A DNA stretch of 36,273 nucleotides from Paraburkholderia tuberum STM678 (lineage in GTDB: Bacteria > Pseudomonadota > Gammaproteobacteria > Burkholderiales > Burkholderiaceae): contig NZ_CADFGP010000066.1 of NCBI RefSeq assembly GCF_902833905.1, forward strand, positions 1-36,273, read 5' to 3'. The position numbers were made by a program, and so were the translations under genes. The notes under the pieces are model-generated. The model searched no databases. It was not told where the DNA came from and worked only from the letters and a program-made list of their open reading frames with translations. How positions within the stretch are numbered: position 1 is the stretch's first letter; each line of letters begins with the position of its first letter. Positions 16,960 to 24,525 of this stretch are shown in pieces.

Positions 16960-18648
16960 TCAGCGGCCCAGCATCGGCAGATTGAGACCGGCCTCGCGCG
17001 CCGTCTGCTGCGCGAGTTCATAGCCCGCATCCGCGTGACGCATCACGCCGGTGGCCGGATCGTTCAACAGCACGCGGCCGAGGCGCTGGTGCGCGGCTTG
17101 CGTGCCGTCCGCGACGATCACGACGCCCGCGTGCTGCGAGAAGCCCATGCCGACGCCGCCGCCGTGATGCAACGACACCCACGACGCACCGCCCGCCGTG
17201 TTCAGCAGCGCGTTCAGCAACGGCCAGTCGCTGACCGCGTCCGAGCCGTCCTTCATCGATTCGGTTTCGCGGTTCGGGCTCGCGACCGAACCGGTATCGA
17301 GGTGATCGCGGCCGATCACGATCGGCGCCTTCAGCTCGCCGTTCCTGACCATTTCGTTGAACGCCTGGCCGAGACGATAGCGATCCTTCACGCCGACCCA
17401 GCAGATCCGCGCCGGCAGACCCTGGAACGCGATGCGCTCGCGCGCCATGTCGAGCCAGTTGTGCAGATGCGGATCGTCGGGGATCAGTTCCTTCACCTTC
17501 GCATCGGTCTTGTAGATGTCCTCGGGATCGCCCGACAGCGCGACCCAGCGGAACGGGCCCTTGCCTTCGCAGAACAGCGGCCGGATATACGCCGGCACGA
17601 AGCCAGGGAAATCGAACGCGTTTTCCACGCCCATTTCGAGCGCCATCTGGCGAATGTTGTTGCCGTAGTCGAGCGTTGCCGCGCCGCGTTCCTGCAGCGT
17701 CAGCATCGCCTGCACCTGGCTGGCCATCGACTGCTTGGCCGGCGTGACGATGCTTTCCGGCGCGGTCTTCATGCGCTCGCGCCAGTCTCCGACCGTCCAA
17801 CCCTGCGGCAGGTAGCCGTGAATCGGATCGTGCGCGCTCGTCTGGTCGGTCACGCAGTCCGGCGTGATGCCGCGCGCGACGCACTCGGCGAACACGTCGG
17901 CGGCATTGCCGAGCAGGCCAACCGAGATCGGCTTGCCGGCGCGCTTCGCTTCGTCGAGCATCGCGAGCGCCTCGTCGAGCGTGTTCGCCTTCTTGTCGAC
18001 GTAGCGCGTCTTCAGACGGAAGTCGATGCGCGTCTCGTCGCATTCGACCGCGATCATCGAGAAGCCCGCCATCGTCGCCGCGAGCGGCTGCGCGCCGCCC
18101 ATGCCGCCGAGACCGCCGGTCAGAATCCAGCGGCCCGTCGGGTCACCGTTGAAGTGCTGGTTCGCGACCGCGAAGAAGGTCTCGTAGGTGCCCTGGACGA
18201 TGCCCTGGCTGCCGATGTAGATCCAGCTGCCCGCGGTCATCTGGCCGTACATCATGAGGCCCTTGCGGTCGAGTTCGTGAAAGTGTTCCCACGTCGCCCA
18301 GTGCGGCACGAGGTTCGAGTTCGCGAGCAGCACGCGCGGCGCGTCCGCATGGGTGCGGAACACGCCGACCGGCTTGCCCGACTGAATCAGCAGCGTTTCG
18401 TCTTCGTTCAGGTCCTTCAGCGACGCGAGGATCTGATCGAAGCACTCCCAGTTGCGCGCGGCGCGGCCAATGCCGCCGTACACGACGAGCGCGTGCGGGT
18501 GCTCGGCGACTTCGGGGTCCAGATTATTCTGGATCATCCGGTACGCGGCTTCCGCGATCCAGGTCTTGCAGGTCTTTTCCGCGCCGTGCGGTGCGCGGAT
18601 CGTGCGAGTCGGATCGAGACGCGGATCGATGTGTTTCGAATTGTTCAT
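16960..18648 (-). CDS. hutU: Urocanate hydratase
   Basis: It adds water to urocanate to give 4-imidazolone-5-propanoate, the second step of the pathway, using tightly bound NAD+. The 562-residue length is normal. Early conserved segments include PHALVVYGGIGRAARNWECF. The NAD-binding glycine-rich loop GGLGGMGGAQP is at 178-188. Further hallmarks are DQTSAHDPIHGYLP, ARICWVGVKDR with the conserved Cys, and SLHHGGGVGMGFSQHAG near the C terminus. AGGG five to eight bases before ATG 18648 decides the start; a longer in-frame version to 18825 would overlap hutC. The hutC-hutU gap of 61 bases has no operator-like palindrome that I can see. Confidence 0.97.
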   Translation of the reverse strand: MNNSKHIDPRLDPTRTIRAPHGAEKTCKTWIAEAAYRMIQNNLDPEVAEHPHALVVYGGIGRAARNWECFDQILASLKDLNEDETLLIQSGKPVGVFRTHADAPRVLLANSNLVPHWATWEHFHELDRKGLMMYGQMTAGSWIYIGSQGIVQGTYETFFAVANQHFNGDPTGRWILTGGLGGMGGAQPLAATMAGFSMIAVECDETRIDFRLKTRYVDKKANTLDEALAMLDEAKRAGKPISVGLLGNAADVFAECVARGITPDCVTDQTSAHDPIHGYLPQGWTVGDWRERMKTAPESIVTPAKQSMASQVQAMLTLQERGAATLDYGNNIRQMALEMGVENAFDFPGFVPAYIRPLFCEGKGPFRWVALSGDPEDIYKTDAKVKELIPDDPHLHNWLDMARERIAFQGLPARICWVGVKDRYRLGQAFNEMVRNGELKAPIVIGRDHLDTGSVASPNRETESMKDGSDAVSDWPLLNALLNTAGGASWVSLHHGGGVGMGFSQHAGVVIVADGTQAAHQRLGRVLLNDPATGVMRHADAGYELAQQTAREAGLNLPMLGR

Positions 18649-18709
18649 GGTGTCCCTAATCATGCGTGAAGAGGTTCGATAAAGATTCGGCGAAGACGAA
18701 AAAGCGAAT

Positions 18710-19405
18710 TCAGAAATGCCCGGTGAAGCGGTAACGGGTGCCCGGATGCCACAGATTCGCGATCGAGGCGACCTCGCCTTGCGACCACGTGCGCCGGTGC
18801 AGCACCAGACACGGTTCGCGTTCACTCATGTTCAACAGCTCGCGCGTGATCTCGTCGGCGGCGAGCGCCTCGATGCGGTACTCGACGCGCTGCAGCGGCG
18901 CGACGCGCACGAGGTACTGGTTGGGCGTGGTGTTCGTGAAGTCCTGCAGCGCGTATTCGGGTGCGACGGCCGGATTGACCCAGCGTTCCTCGAGCTGCAC
19001 CGGCTCCTCGTTTTCGAAATGCAGCAGGCGCGAATGAAACACGGGGCTGCCCGCGCTCACCTGCATCTCTTCGGCGAGCGCCGCATCGGCGATGCTGGCG
19101 CCGATGTTCAGCACCCTCGCCTGATAGCGATGACCGCGCGCAACGATTTCATCGGAGATGCTGCGGATCGCCACCAGGGTCGACTCGTACTTGGGACGGG
19201 CGACGAAAGTGCCCGAGCCTTGTACACGTGTCAGCACCTGCTCCGAGGTCAACTCGCGCAACGCGCGGTTGACCGTCATGCGTGCGACGCTGAATTCGCG
19301 CGCAAGCTCGTTTTCGGAGGGCACCTGGTCGCCTTCGGCCCACTCGCCCGCATGAATGCGCGCGAGGATGAAGTCCTTGATGCCCTGATAAGCGGGTGCG
19401 TTCAT
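18710..19405 (-). CDS. hutC: Histidine utilisation repressor HutC (GntR family)
   Basis: It is the transcriptional repressor of the hut genes; in related bacteria urocanate releases it from DNA. Residues 1-70 form a GntR winged helix: IKDFILARIHAGEW, QVPSENELAREFSVARMT and VNRALREL, then QGSGTFVAR. Residues about 75-231 form the UbiC-like (UTRA) effector domain, with SPVFHSRLLHFENEEPVQLE. The 231-residue length is typical of the HutC subfamily. It lies second in the operon after hutH, with 25 bases between hutH stop and hutC start, so its expression should be linked to the operators upstream of hutH. Confidence 0.93.
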   Translation of the reverse strand: MNAPAYQGIKDFILARIHAGEWAEGDQVPSENELAREFSVARMTVNRALRELTSEQVLTRVQGSGTFVARPKYESTLVAIRSISDEIVARGHRYQARVLNIGASIADAALAEEMQVSAGSPVFHSRLLHFENEEPVQLEERWVNPAVAPEYALQDFTNTTPNQYLVRVAPLQRVEYRIEALAADEITRELLNMSEREPCLVLHRRTWSQGEVASIANLWHPGTRYRFTGHF

Positions 19406-19430
19406 GGGTGTGATCCGCGCTCTCGACGAC

Positions 19431-20951
19431 TCATTGTTCCGACGCGAACGAGAACGGGCTCAGCTTCGCGACCGCGCCGGCCTGCACGAGCTTCGTGACC
19501 GCCGCGATGTCCGGCGCGAAGTAGTGATCGAGCTCGTAGTGCGCGACGTCCTTGCGCACGAGGTCCATGACCTTCTGCAGGCTCGGGCTGGTCTTGTGCG
19601 GCGCGCGCAGATCGACACCCTGGGCGGCAGCGAGCAGTTCGATCGACAGGATGTTCGCGGTGTTGTCGGCGATATCGCCGAGCTTGCGCGCGGCGAACGT
19701 CGCCATCGACACGTGGTCTTCCTGGTTCGCGGACGTAGGCAGCGAATCGACCGAAGCCGGATGCGCGAGCGTCTTGTTTTCCGACGCGAGCGCGGCGGCC
19801 GTCACATGCGCGATCATGAAGCCGGAGTTCACGCCGCCATCCTTGACGAGGAACGGCGGCAGGCCCGACAGCGTCGCGTCGATCAGCAGCGCGATGCGAC
19901 GTTCGGCGAGCGCGCCGATTTCCGCCACGGCGAGCGCCAGGTTGTCGGCCGCGAACGCGACCGGCTCGGCGTGGAAGTTGCCGCCCGACAGCACTTCGCC
20001 GGTGTCCGGGAAAATCAGCGGATTGTCGGAGACCGCGTTCGCTTCCATCAGCAGCGTTTCGGCGGCATTGCGCATCTGATCGAGACACGCGCCCATCACC
20101 TGCGGCTGGCAGCGCAGGCTGTACGGGTCCTGCACCTTGTCGCAATCGGCGTGCGACACGTTGATCGCCGAGCCTTGCAGCAGCGAGCGATAAGCCGCGG
20201 CCGCGTCGATCTGGCCTCGATGGCCGCGCAGTTCGTGGATGCGCGCGTCGAACGGCTTGACCGAGCCCATCGCCGCATCCACCGACAGCGCGCCAGCCAC
20301 GAGCGCCGTGCGGTACAGGTCTTCGATCGCGAACATGTTGTACAGCGCGAGCGCGGTCGAAGCCTGGGTGCCGTTCAGCAGCGCGAGACCCTCCTTCGCC
20401 TGCAGCGTCAGCGGCTTCAGACCGACGAGCGCGAGGCCTTCGGTGGCCGGCATGCGCTCGCCCTTCGCGAACACTTCGCCGACGCCGAGCAGGGTCGCCG
20501 ACATATGCGCGAGCGGCGCGAGGTCGCCCGATGCGCCGACCGAGCCCTTGACCGGGATCACCGGCAGCACGTCCGCGTTGAACAGCGCGATCAGCGCCTC
20601 CATCACTTCGCGGCGGATGCCCGAGTGGCCGCGGCCGAGGCTCGACAGCTTCAGCGCGATCAACAGACGCACGACCGGGCGCGACATCGGCTCGCCGACA
20701 CCGACCGCGTGCGACAGCACCAGATTGCGTTGCAGCAGTTCGAGCTGATCGCGCGGAATGTGCGTGCTGGCGAGGCGGCCGAAGCCGGTATTGATGCCAT
20801 AAGCCGGCTCGCCCCTGGCGGTGATGTCGGCGACGGCCTGCGCGCACGCGTCGATGGCGGCATGGCTTGCGGGATCGAGTTGCAGGGTGACCTGCTCACG
20901 CGCGATCTGGCGCAGTTGCGGGAGGCTCAGGTAGCCGGGCTTCAGAATCAT
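19431..20951 (-). CDS. hutH: Histidine ammonia-lyase
   Basis: It deaminates L-histidine to urocanate and ammonia, the first step of histidine degradation. The 506-residue product has the N-terminal active-site segment YGINTGFGRL at 51-60. GSVGASGDLAPLAH at 137-150 contains the Ala140-Ser141-Gly142 triad that forms the MIO prosthetic group autocatalytically. The family motif around QDPYSLRCQPQ (here VQDPYSLRCQPQVMG) is intact. An AGGA lies nine to twelve bases before ATG 20951. It is the first gene of the operon, directly downstream of three palindromic operator-like sites. Confidence 0.97.
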   Translation of the reverse strand: MILKPGYLSLPQLRQIAREQVTLQLDPASHAAIDACAQAVADITARGEPAYGINTGFGRLASTHIPRDQLELLQRNLVLSHAVGVGEPMSRPVVRLLIALKLSSLGRGHSGIRREVMEALIALFNADVLPVIPVKGSVGASGDLAPLAHMSATLLGVGEVFAKGERMPATEGLALVGLKPLTLQAKEGLALLNGTQASTALALYNMFAIEDLYRTALVAGALSVDAAMGSVKPFDARIHELRGHRGQIDAAAAYRSLLQGSAINVSHADCDKVQDPYSLRCQPQVMGACLDQMRNAAETLLMEANAVSDNPLIFPDTGEVLSGGNFHAEPVAFAADNLALAVAEIGALAERRIALLIDATLSGLPPFLVKDGGVNSGFMIAHVTAAALASENKTLAHPASVDSLPTSANQEDHVSMATFAARKLGDIADNTANILSIELLAAAQGVDLRAPHKTSPSLQKVMDLVRKDVAHYELDHYFAPDIAAVTKLVQAGAVAKLSPFSFASEQ

Positions 20952-20961
20952 GGTTGTCGTC

Positions 20962-20973
20962 CTGTCTATACAA
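20962..20973. promoter_or_regulatory. HutC-type operator, site 1 (degenerate)
   Basis: The sequence CTGTCTATACAA matches TTGTATATACAA at 10 of 12 positions. It lies 11 bases upstream of the hutH start and just downstream of the predicted -10, so it would cover the transcription start. Confidence 0.5.
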
Positions 20974-20982
20974 GTTCAAATA

Positions 20983-21011
20983 AGTCTAGCCGGCGGGCCT
21001 TGTATATACAA
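20983..21011 (-). promoter_or_regulatory. Candidate sigma70-type promoter for hutH
   Basis: Read on the minus strand, TTGTAT at 21011-21006 acts as a weak -35. A 17-base spacer leads to TAGACT at 20988-20983 as the -10. The -35 lies inside the perfect palindrome, which would give direct repression. The match to consensus is moderate. Confidence 0.4.
21000..21011. promoter_or_regulatory. HutC-type operator, site 2 (perfect palindrome)
   Basis: TTGTATATACAA is a perfect 12-bp palindrome and agrees with the TGTATATACA-type core recognised by HutC-like GntR proteins. It lies 48 bases upstream of hutH and overlaps the predicted -35. Confidence 0.75.
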
Positions 21012-21152
21012 CTTGTTTTTCGAGATTTCGTGCCTGGGGATTTCCATTATTTGGCACGTGGCTCGGCGGGCGCGCGGCGGGTTTGGCGCCAGGTCTTAGG
21101 CGGCGTGTGCTGGACGCATGGGTCGGCGTGGCCGCCGTGATTCAGCCCACAG

Positions 21153-21164
21153 TTGTATATACAC
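21153..21164. promoter_or_regulatory. HutC-type operator, site 3 (upstream)
   Basis: TTGTATATACAC contains the ten-base palindrome TGTATATACA and matches site 2 at 11 of 12 positions. It is about 150 bases further from hutH, between the end of the LysR gene and hutH. It may support looping or serve an unannotated start. Confidence 0.65.
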
Positions 21165-21279
21165 CTTCGCGGCGCGGGTCGCCATCTGGCCAAAATTGGC
21201 GCGCTCTCGCTGACGGGAAGCCGGACACGCCGGCTCCGCCGATATCTGGGTTATAGGACAGAAGGCTCTGCGACGCGGA

Positions 21280-22203
21280 TCAGAGCTTGACCCGCGCCGC
21301 GATGAAATCCAGAAAGCACTGCACGCGCCCCGCGAGCGATGCGCTCTGGTAGTACACCGCATGCACCGGCTGCCGTTCATCGACGAGCAGGTTGCCGAGA
21401 ATCGGCACGAGGCGGTTTTCGCGCACGTCGCCGGCGGTCATGAAGTCGGCCAGACAGGCGACGCCCCAGCCGGACAGCGCCAGTTGCCGCAAGGTTTCGC
21501 CGCTCGACGCGGTGATCGACGGTTCGATCTTCAGCAGCGCGGCTTCGTCGCGCTGCCCCTTGGCGCGCTTCGTTCCCCTGCCCCCTTCGCGCAACGGCCA
21601 GCGATTCAAATGCTCCGGCGCGGTAAAGCCGATCAGCCGATGCGCGTGCAGCGCGTCGAGCGTGGTCGGCTCGCCGTGCTCGGCCAGATACGCCGGGCTC
21701 GCGAGCACGCGCAGCCTGCTCTCGCCGAGCGCGCGCGCATGCAGCGTCGAATCCTGCAGCGCGCCGATGCGAATCGCGATGTCGACCTTCTGTTCGAGCA
21801 GATCGACGATCCGCTCGTTGCTGGTCAATTCGAGCCGGATCTCCGGATACAGCGCCGAAAACGCGGTCATATGCGGCGCCACGCAATGCAGCATGAACGG
21901 CGACGCCGCATCGACGCGCAAGCGCCCCGACGGCCGTTGCCGCCCGCGCGCGACCGACTCCTCGGCCTCTTCGAGCGCGTCGAGGATCGCGCGGGCGCGC
22001 CGCAGGAACGCGTCGCCTTCCTCGGTCAGATGCAGACGCCGCGTCGTGCGCCGCACGAGCGCGGTGTCGAGCTTCTGCTCGAGGCGCGTGAGCGCGCGGC
22101 TCACGCCGGAGACGGTCTGCCCCAGCTTCTCGGCCGCCGCGGTAATCGAGCCGCTGTCGATCACGGTGACGAACACCAGCAATTCGTCGGTGGAGGTTTT
22201 CAT
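21280..22203 (-). CDS. LysR-family transcriptional regulator
   Basis: The 307-residue product is a standard LysR-type regulator. Residues 1-62 form the winged helix-turn-helix, with DELLVFVTVIDSGSITAAAE and LGQTVSGVSRALTRLEQKL, then TRRLHLTEEG. Residues about 90-300 form the periplasmic-binding-like effector domain, including the SGWGVACLADFM segment near residue 250. It is divergent from the epimerase gene, the usual LysR arrangement, so the epimerase is a likely target. Its promoter region carries copy B of the hairpin element. The effector cannot be predicted from sequence. Confidence 0.9.
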   Translation of the reverse strand: MKTSTDELLVFVTVIDSGSITAAAEKLGQTVSGVSRALTRLEQKLDTALVRRTTRRLHLTEEGDAFLRRARAILDALEEAEESVARGRQRPSGRLRVDAASPFMLHCVAPHMTAFSALYPEIRLELTSNERIVDLLEQKVDIAIRIGALQDSTLHARALGESRLRVLASPAYLAEHGEPTTLDALHAHRLIGFTAPEHLNRWPLREGGRGTKRAKGQRDEAALLKIEPSITASSGETLRQLALSGWGVACLADFMTAGDVRENRLVPILGNLLVDERQPVHAVYYQSASLAGRVQCFLDFIAARVKL

Positions 22204-22276
22204 TGTTGATTTCAGATCAAGATTGATTTGAGACTAACACGCTTTTTGCGAGAATCCGCGCGAGCGATACTGCGTG

Positions 22277-22324
22277 CCTGTCGATCGGAATTGGCGCTTT
22301 AGCGCTTACTCCGATCCCATGCAA
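22277..22324 (-). promoter_or_regulatory. Structured leader element, copy B (LysR/epimerase intergenic)
   Basis: On the minus strand this copy matches copy C at 44 of 48 positions. GATCGGAGT pairs with ATTCCGATC (nine pairs including a wobble) around an inner GCGC-TAAA-GCGC hairpin. Unlike copies A and C, CGACAGG is not followed by AGAC and a start codon; the nearest minus-strand start is LysR, 73 bases on. Confidence 0.6.
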
Positions 22325-22350
22325 GAGATTGCGGTCTTGGCATTTCCCTC

Positions 22351-22364
22351 AGGAGAACGTCTTG
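22351..22364 (+). promoter_or_regulatory. Ribosome binding site and TTG start of the epimerase gene
   Basis: AGGAG at 22351-22355 is six bases before TTG at 22362. The frame from that TTG gives MKIFVTGASGFIGG, which places the Rossmann glycine motif at the usual position near the N terminus. No ATG in this frame does so. Confidence 0.85.
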
Positions 22365-23276
22365 AAGATTTTCGTTACTGGCGCAAGCGGTTTTATCGGC
22401 GGCTCGATCGCGGCGCATCTGGCGCGCGCCGGCCATCAGGTGCGCGGGCTGATTCGCAAACCCGAACACAGCGGCGAGTTGCAGCGGCTCGGCATCGAGC
22501 CCGTGCCCGGCACGCTCGACGACCGCGCGTTGCTGATCGCCGAAGCGCAAGCGGCCGACGCGGTGATCAACGCCGCGAGCAGCGATCACGAAGGCGCGGT
22601 ACGCGCGCTGATCGACGGACTCGCCGGTTCGGGCAAGGTGTTCCTGCACACCAGCGGGTCGAGCATCGTCGGCGATGCGTCGGGCGGCGAAGCGGGTGAA
22701 GCACGCATCTATCACGAAGACGCGCTGCCCACACCGACCGCCGACAAGGCCGCGCGCGTCGCGATCGATCAACTGGTGCTCGACGCCGCGCAACGCAACG
22801 TGCGCTCGGCCGTGCTGTGCAACACGCTGATTTACGGTCACGGCGCGGTGGCCGGCAGCGCGAGCGTGCAGTTGCCGCGACTCGTGCGCCAGGCGCAGAA
22901 AAGCGGCGTCGTGCGTCATGTGGGCAGCGGCGGCAACGTCTGGTCGAACGTGCATATCGACGACGTCGCCGAGCTGTATCGCCTCGCACTCGATAAAACC
23001 CCCGCCGGCACGTTCTATTTCGTCGAAAGCGGCGAAGCATCGTTCCGCGACATGAGCGCCGCGATCGCACGCGCGATGAAGCTCGGCGCGCCGCAGGACT
23101 GGCCGCTCGAAGACGCGAAACAGGAATGGGGCTACGAAATGGCCTCGTACGGTCTTGGCTCGAACAGCCGCGTGCGCGGCGAACGCGCGCGCAAACTGCT
23201 CGGCTGGCAACCGCGGCGCAGGTCGGTGATCGAATGGATCGAACGCGACATGATGGGGCCGCAAAGCACCGTTTGA
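22362..23276 (+). CDS. NAD-dependent epimerase/dehydratase family protein (extended SDR)
   Basis: This 304-residue enzyme is a short-chain dehydrogenase of the extended or atypical type, acting on an unknown, probably sugar- or aldehyde-like, substrate. The coenzyme motif TGASGFIGG is at residues 6-14. GLIRKPEHS follows the second strand, then NAASSDHEGAV. FLHTSGSSIVGD is the usual active-site serine strand. The canonical Tyr-x-x-x-Lys pair is not visible; the corresponding helix reads ADKAARVAIDQLV, so catalysis may differ or the family may be atypical. SNVHIDDVAELYRLAL is the typical substrate-domain region. The TTG start with AGGAG is supported by the conserved N terminus. It is divergent from a LysR gene that may control it. 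Confidence 0.85.
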   Translation: MKIFVTGASGFIGGSIAAHLARAGHQVRGLIRKPEHSGELQRLGIEPVPGTLDDRALLIAEAQAADAVINAASSDHEGAVRALIDGLAGSGKVFLHTSGSSIVGDASGGEAGEARIYHEDALPTPTADKAARVAIDQLVLDAAQRNVRSAVLCNTLIYGHGAVAGSASVQLPRLVRQAQKSGVVRHVGSGGNVWSNVHIDDVAELYRLALDKTPAGTFYFVESGEASFRDMSAAIARAMKLGAPQDWPLEDAKQEWGYEMASYGLGSNSRVRGERARKLLGWQPRRRSVIEWIERDMMGPQSTV

Positions 23277-23363
23277 CGCGGCTTTGCGCGCCGCGCAACG
23301 TAAGCTATGTAAGCGCGGTCGTTGCGAATCCGTAAGCTCCTTTCGATAAAATCGCGGGCACCT

Positions 23364-23383
23364 GACGGTGCGATTCCACCGTC
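23364..23383 (+). other. Hairpin before the small membrane protein gene
   Basis: GACGGTG (23364-23370) pairs perfectly with CACCGTC (23377-23383) around a six-base loop. It lies 23 bases before the ATG at 23407, so it would be in the mRNA leader. No T run follows on the plus strand. Confidence 0.5.
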
Positions 23384-23406
23384 GCGCACACGCCCCGATT
23401 CGACCG

Positions 23407-23589
23407 ATGAGCTTCGCGCTGAACTTCGACTGGCTGACTAACCTGATGGCGATTCTGTTCGTCGTCGCGTGTCTGTACGACACGCGCTACGACGAATACG
23501 GCGTGCTGACGCTCGCGGCCGCGGCGATGAGCCTCATCGTGATGGCGATGGAAATGTTCCTCAGACCCGCCTTCGAGATGGCGCTGTAG
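23407..23589 (+). CDS. Small inner-membrane protein (60 aa)
   Basis: The product has an initial TNLMAILFVVACLY segment that can span the membrane. A second stretch (GVLTLAAAAMSLIVMAMEMFL) can form another. The linker DTRYDEY is polar and acidic. No named family is recognised. The ATG at 23407 lies just after the first hydrophilic leader; the longer version from 23368 adds basic residues coded by the hairpin region. The protein is probably a two-helix inner-membrane protein of unknown role. The Shine-Dalgarno is weak, so the start is not certain. Confidence 0.6.
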   Translation: MSFALNFDWLTNLMAILFVVACLYDTRYDEYGVLTLAAAAMSLIVMAMEMFLRPAFEMAL

Positions 23590-23689
23590 CGAGCTGATGC
23601 AGCGCTCGTGCAGCACAGAGGCGCCGCGCCAGCTAGCGCGGCGCGCGCCCCTCGCCCCCTTTGTCGACCCGCTTCACCACTTCACCGCT

Positions 23690-24436
23690 TCACACCGTGT
23701 ACGATCCGCACGCCGGGCAAGCCGCGCGCGCGTGGTCGTCGTAGCGGTCGTGATGCCTGACCCAGTCGGTCAGACCACTGTTCTCGTTGCGGCCTTTCGG
23801 TGCGATGTCCAGAAGCGCGTAGGTGTTCACGAAGCGCTCGTCGCCGCGTGCATAGCATGAGTACGTGTGATACACGTCGCCGTTTGCGTCCTTGTAGAAC
23901 ACGCTGTGGCCGTGCTGTTCGTCGATGCCGACGTCCTGCTCGGTGAAGTTGTAGAACGCCTTTTTGCTCGCCAGCTGCTCCGGCGTGAACGACACGTGGT
24001 AGTCGAAATTGAAATCGCTGCCGCTCGACGACACCCACGGAAAGGTCCACCCCATGCGCCGTTTGAACGCGTCGATCTTCTCGAGCGGCGCGTGCGATAC
24101 CGTCACATAGCTGACGTCGTGATGGACCAGATGCGTGAGAATGCCGCTCATATGGTCCGACAGAAACGAGCAGCCGACGCACCCCTCTTCCCAGTCCGGG
24201 CCCAGCATGAAGTGATAAACGATCAGCTGGCTGCGGCCGTCGAACAGCTCCGCGAGCGTCTTGCGGCCTTCCGGCGTATCGAACGTATAAACCTTGTCGA
24301 CCTTGACCCACGGCAATTCGCGGCGCTTGCGCGCGAGTTCGTCGCCGGCGCGCATATGCGCTTTTTCGTCGGCGAGCAGCGCGCGGCTCGCGGCAAGCCA
24401 CTCTTCCTGGCTGCCGATGCGATGTTGCGGTTCCAT
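23690..24436 (-). CDS. DUF899 thioredoxin-like protein (248 aa)
   Basis: The product matches DUF899, a thioredoxin-fold family of uncertain function. Features are LARKRRELPWVKVDKVYTFD near residues 34-53, LIVYHFMLGPDWEEGCVGCS at 71-90 with the Cys86-x-x-Cys89 motif, and FPWVSSSGSDFNFDYHV. VFYKDANGDVYHTYSCYARG and LLDIAPKGRNE follow near the C terminus. AAAGGAGA lies before ATG 24436, which decides the start over an in-frame ATG at 24475. The CxxC could make it redox-active, but no substrate is known. A terminal CPACGSYTV adds a second CxxC. No signal peptide is visible, so it is probably cytosolic. Confidence 0.88.
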   Translation of the reverse strand: MEPQHRIGSQEEWLAASRALLADEKAHMRAGDELARKRRELPWVKVDKVYTFDTPEGRKTLAELFDGRSQLIVYHFMLGPDWEEGCVGCSFLSDHMSGILTHLVHHDVSYVTVSHAPLEKIDAFKRRMGWTFPWVSSSGSDFNFDYHVSFTPEQLASKKAFYNFTEQDVGIDEQHGHSVFYKDANGDVYHTYSCYARGDERFVNTYALLDIAPKGRNENSGLTDWVRHHDRYDDHARAACPACGSYTV

Positions 24437-24525
24437 CTGCGTCTCCTTTCCTGCGGATGCAGGGCTTGACCTCAAGATTAAGGTTTAGAGACGCTGACGC
24501 GAAAGTCAAGGAGCCGCAACGAAAC

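Noticed and set aside
22274..22699. Plus-strand ORF overlapping the epimerase, starting with the peptide PVDRNWRFSAYS
   Set aside because: Its start encodes the opposite strand of the repeated hairpin element and the rest runs through the epimerase in another frame. The same peptide appears at 33754-33984 on the minus strand, so it is an artefact of the element.
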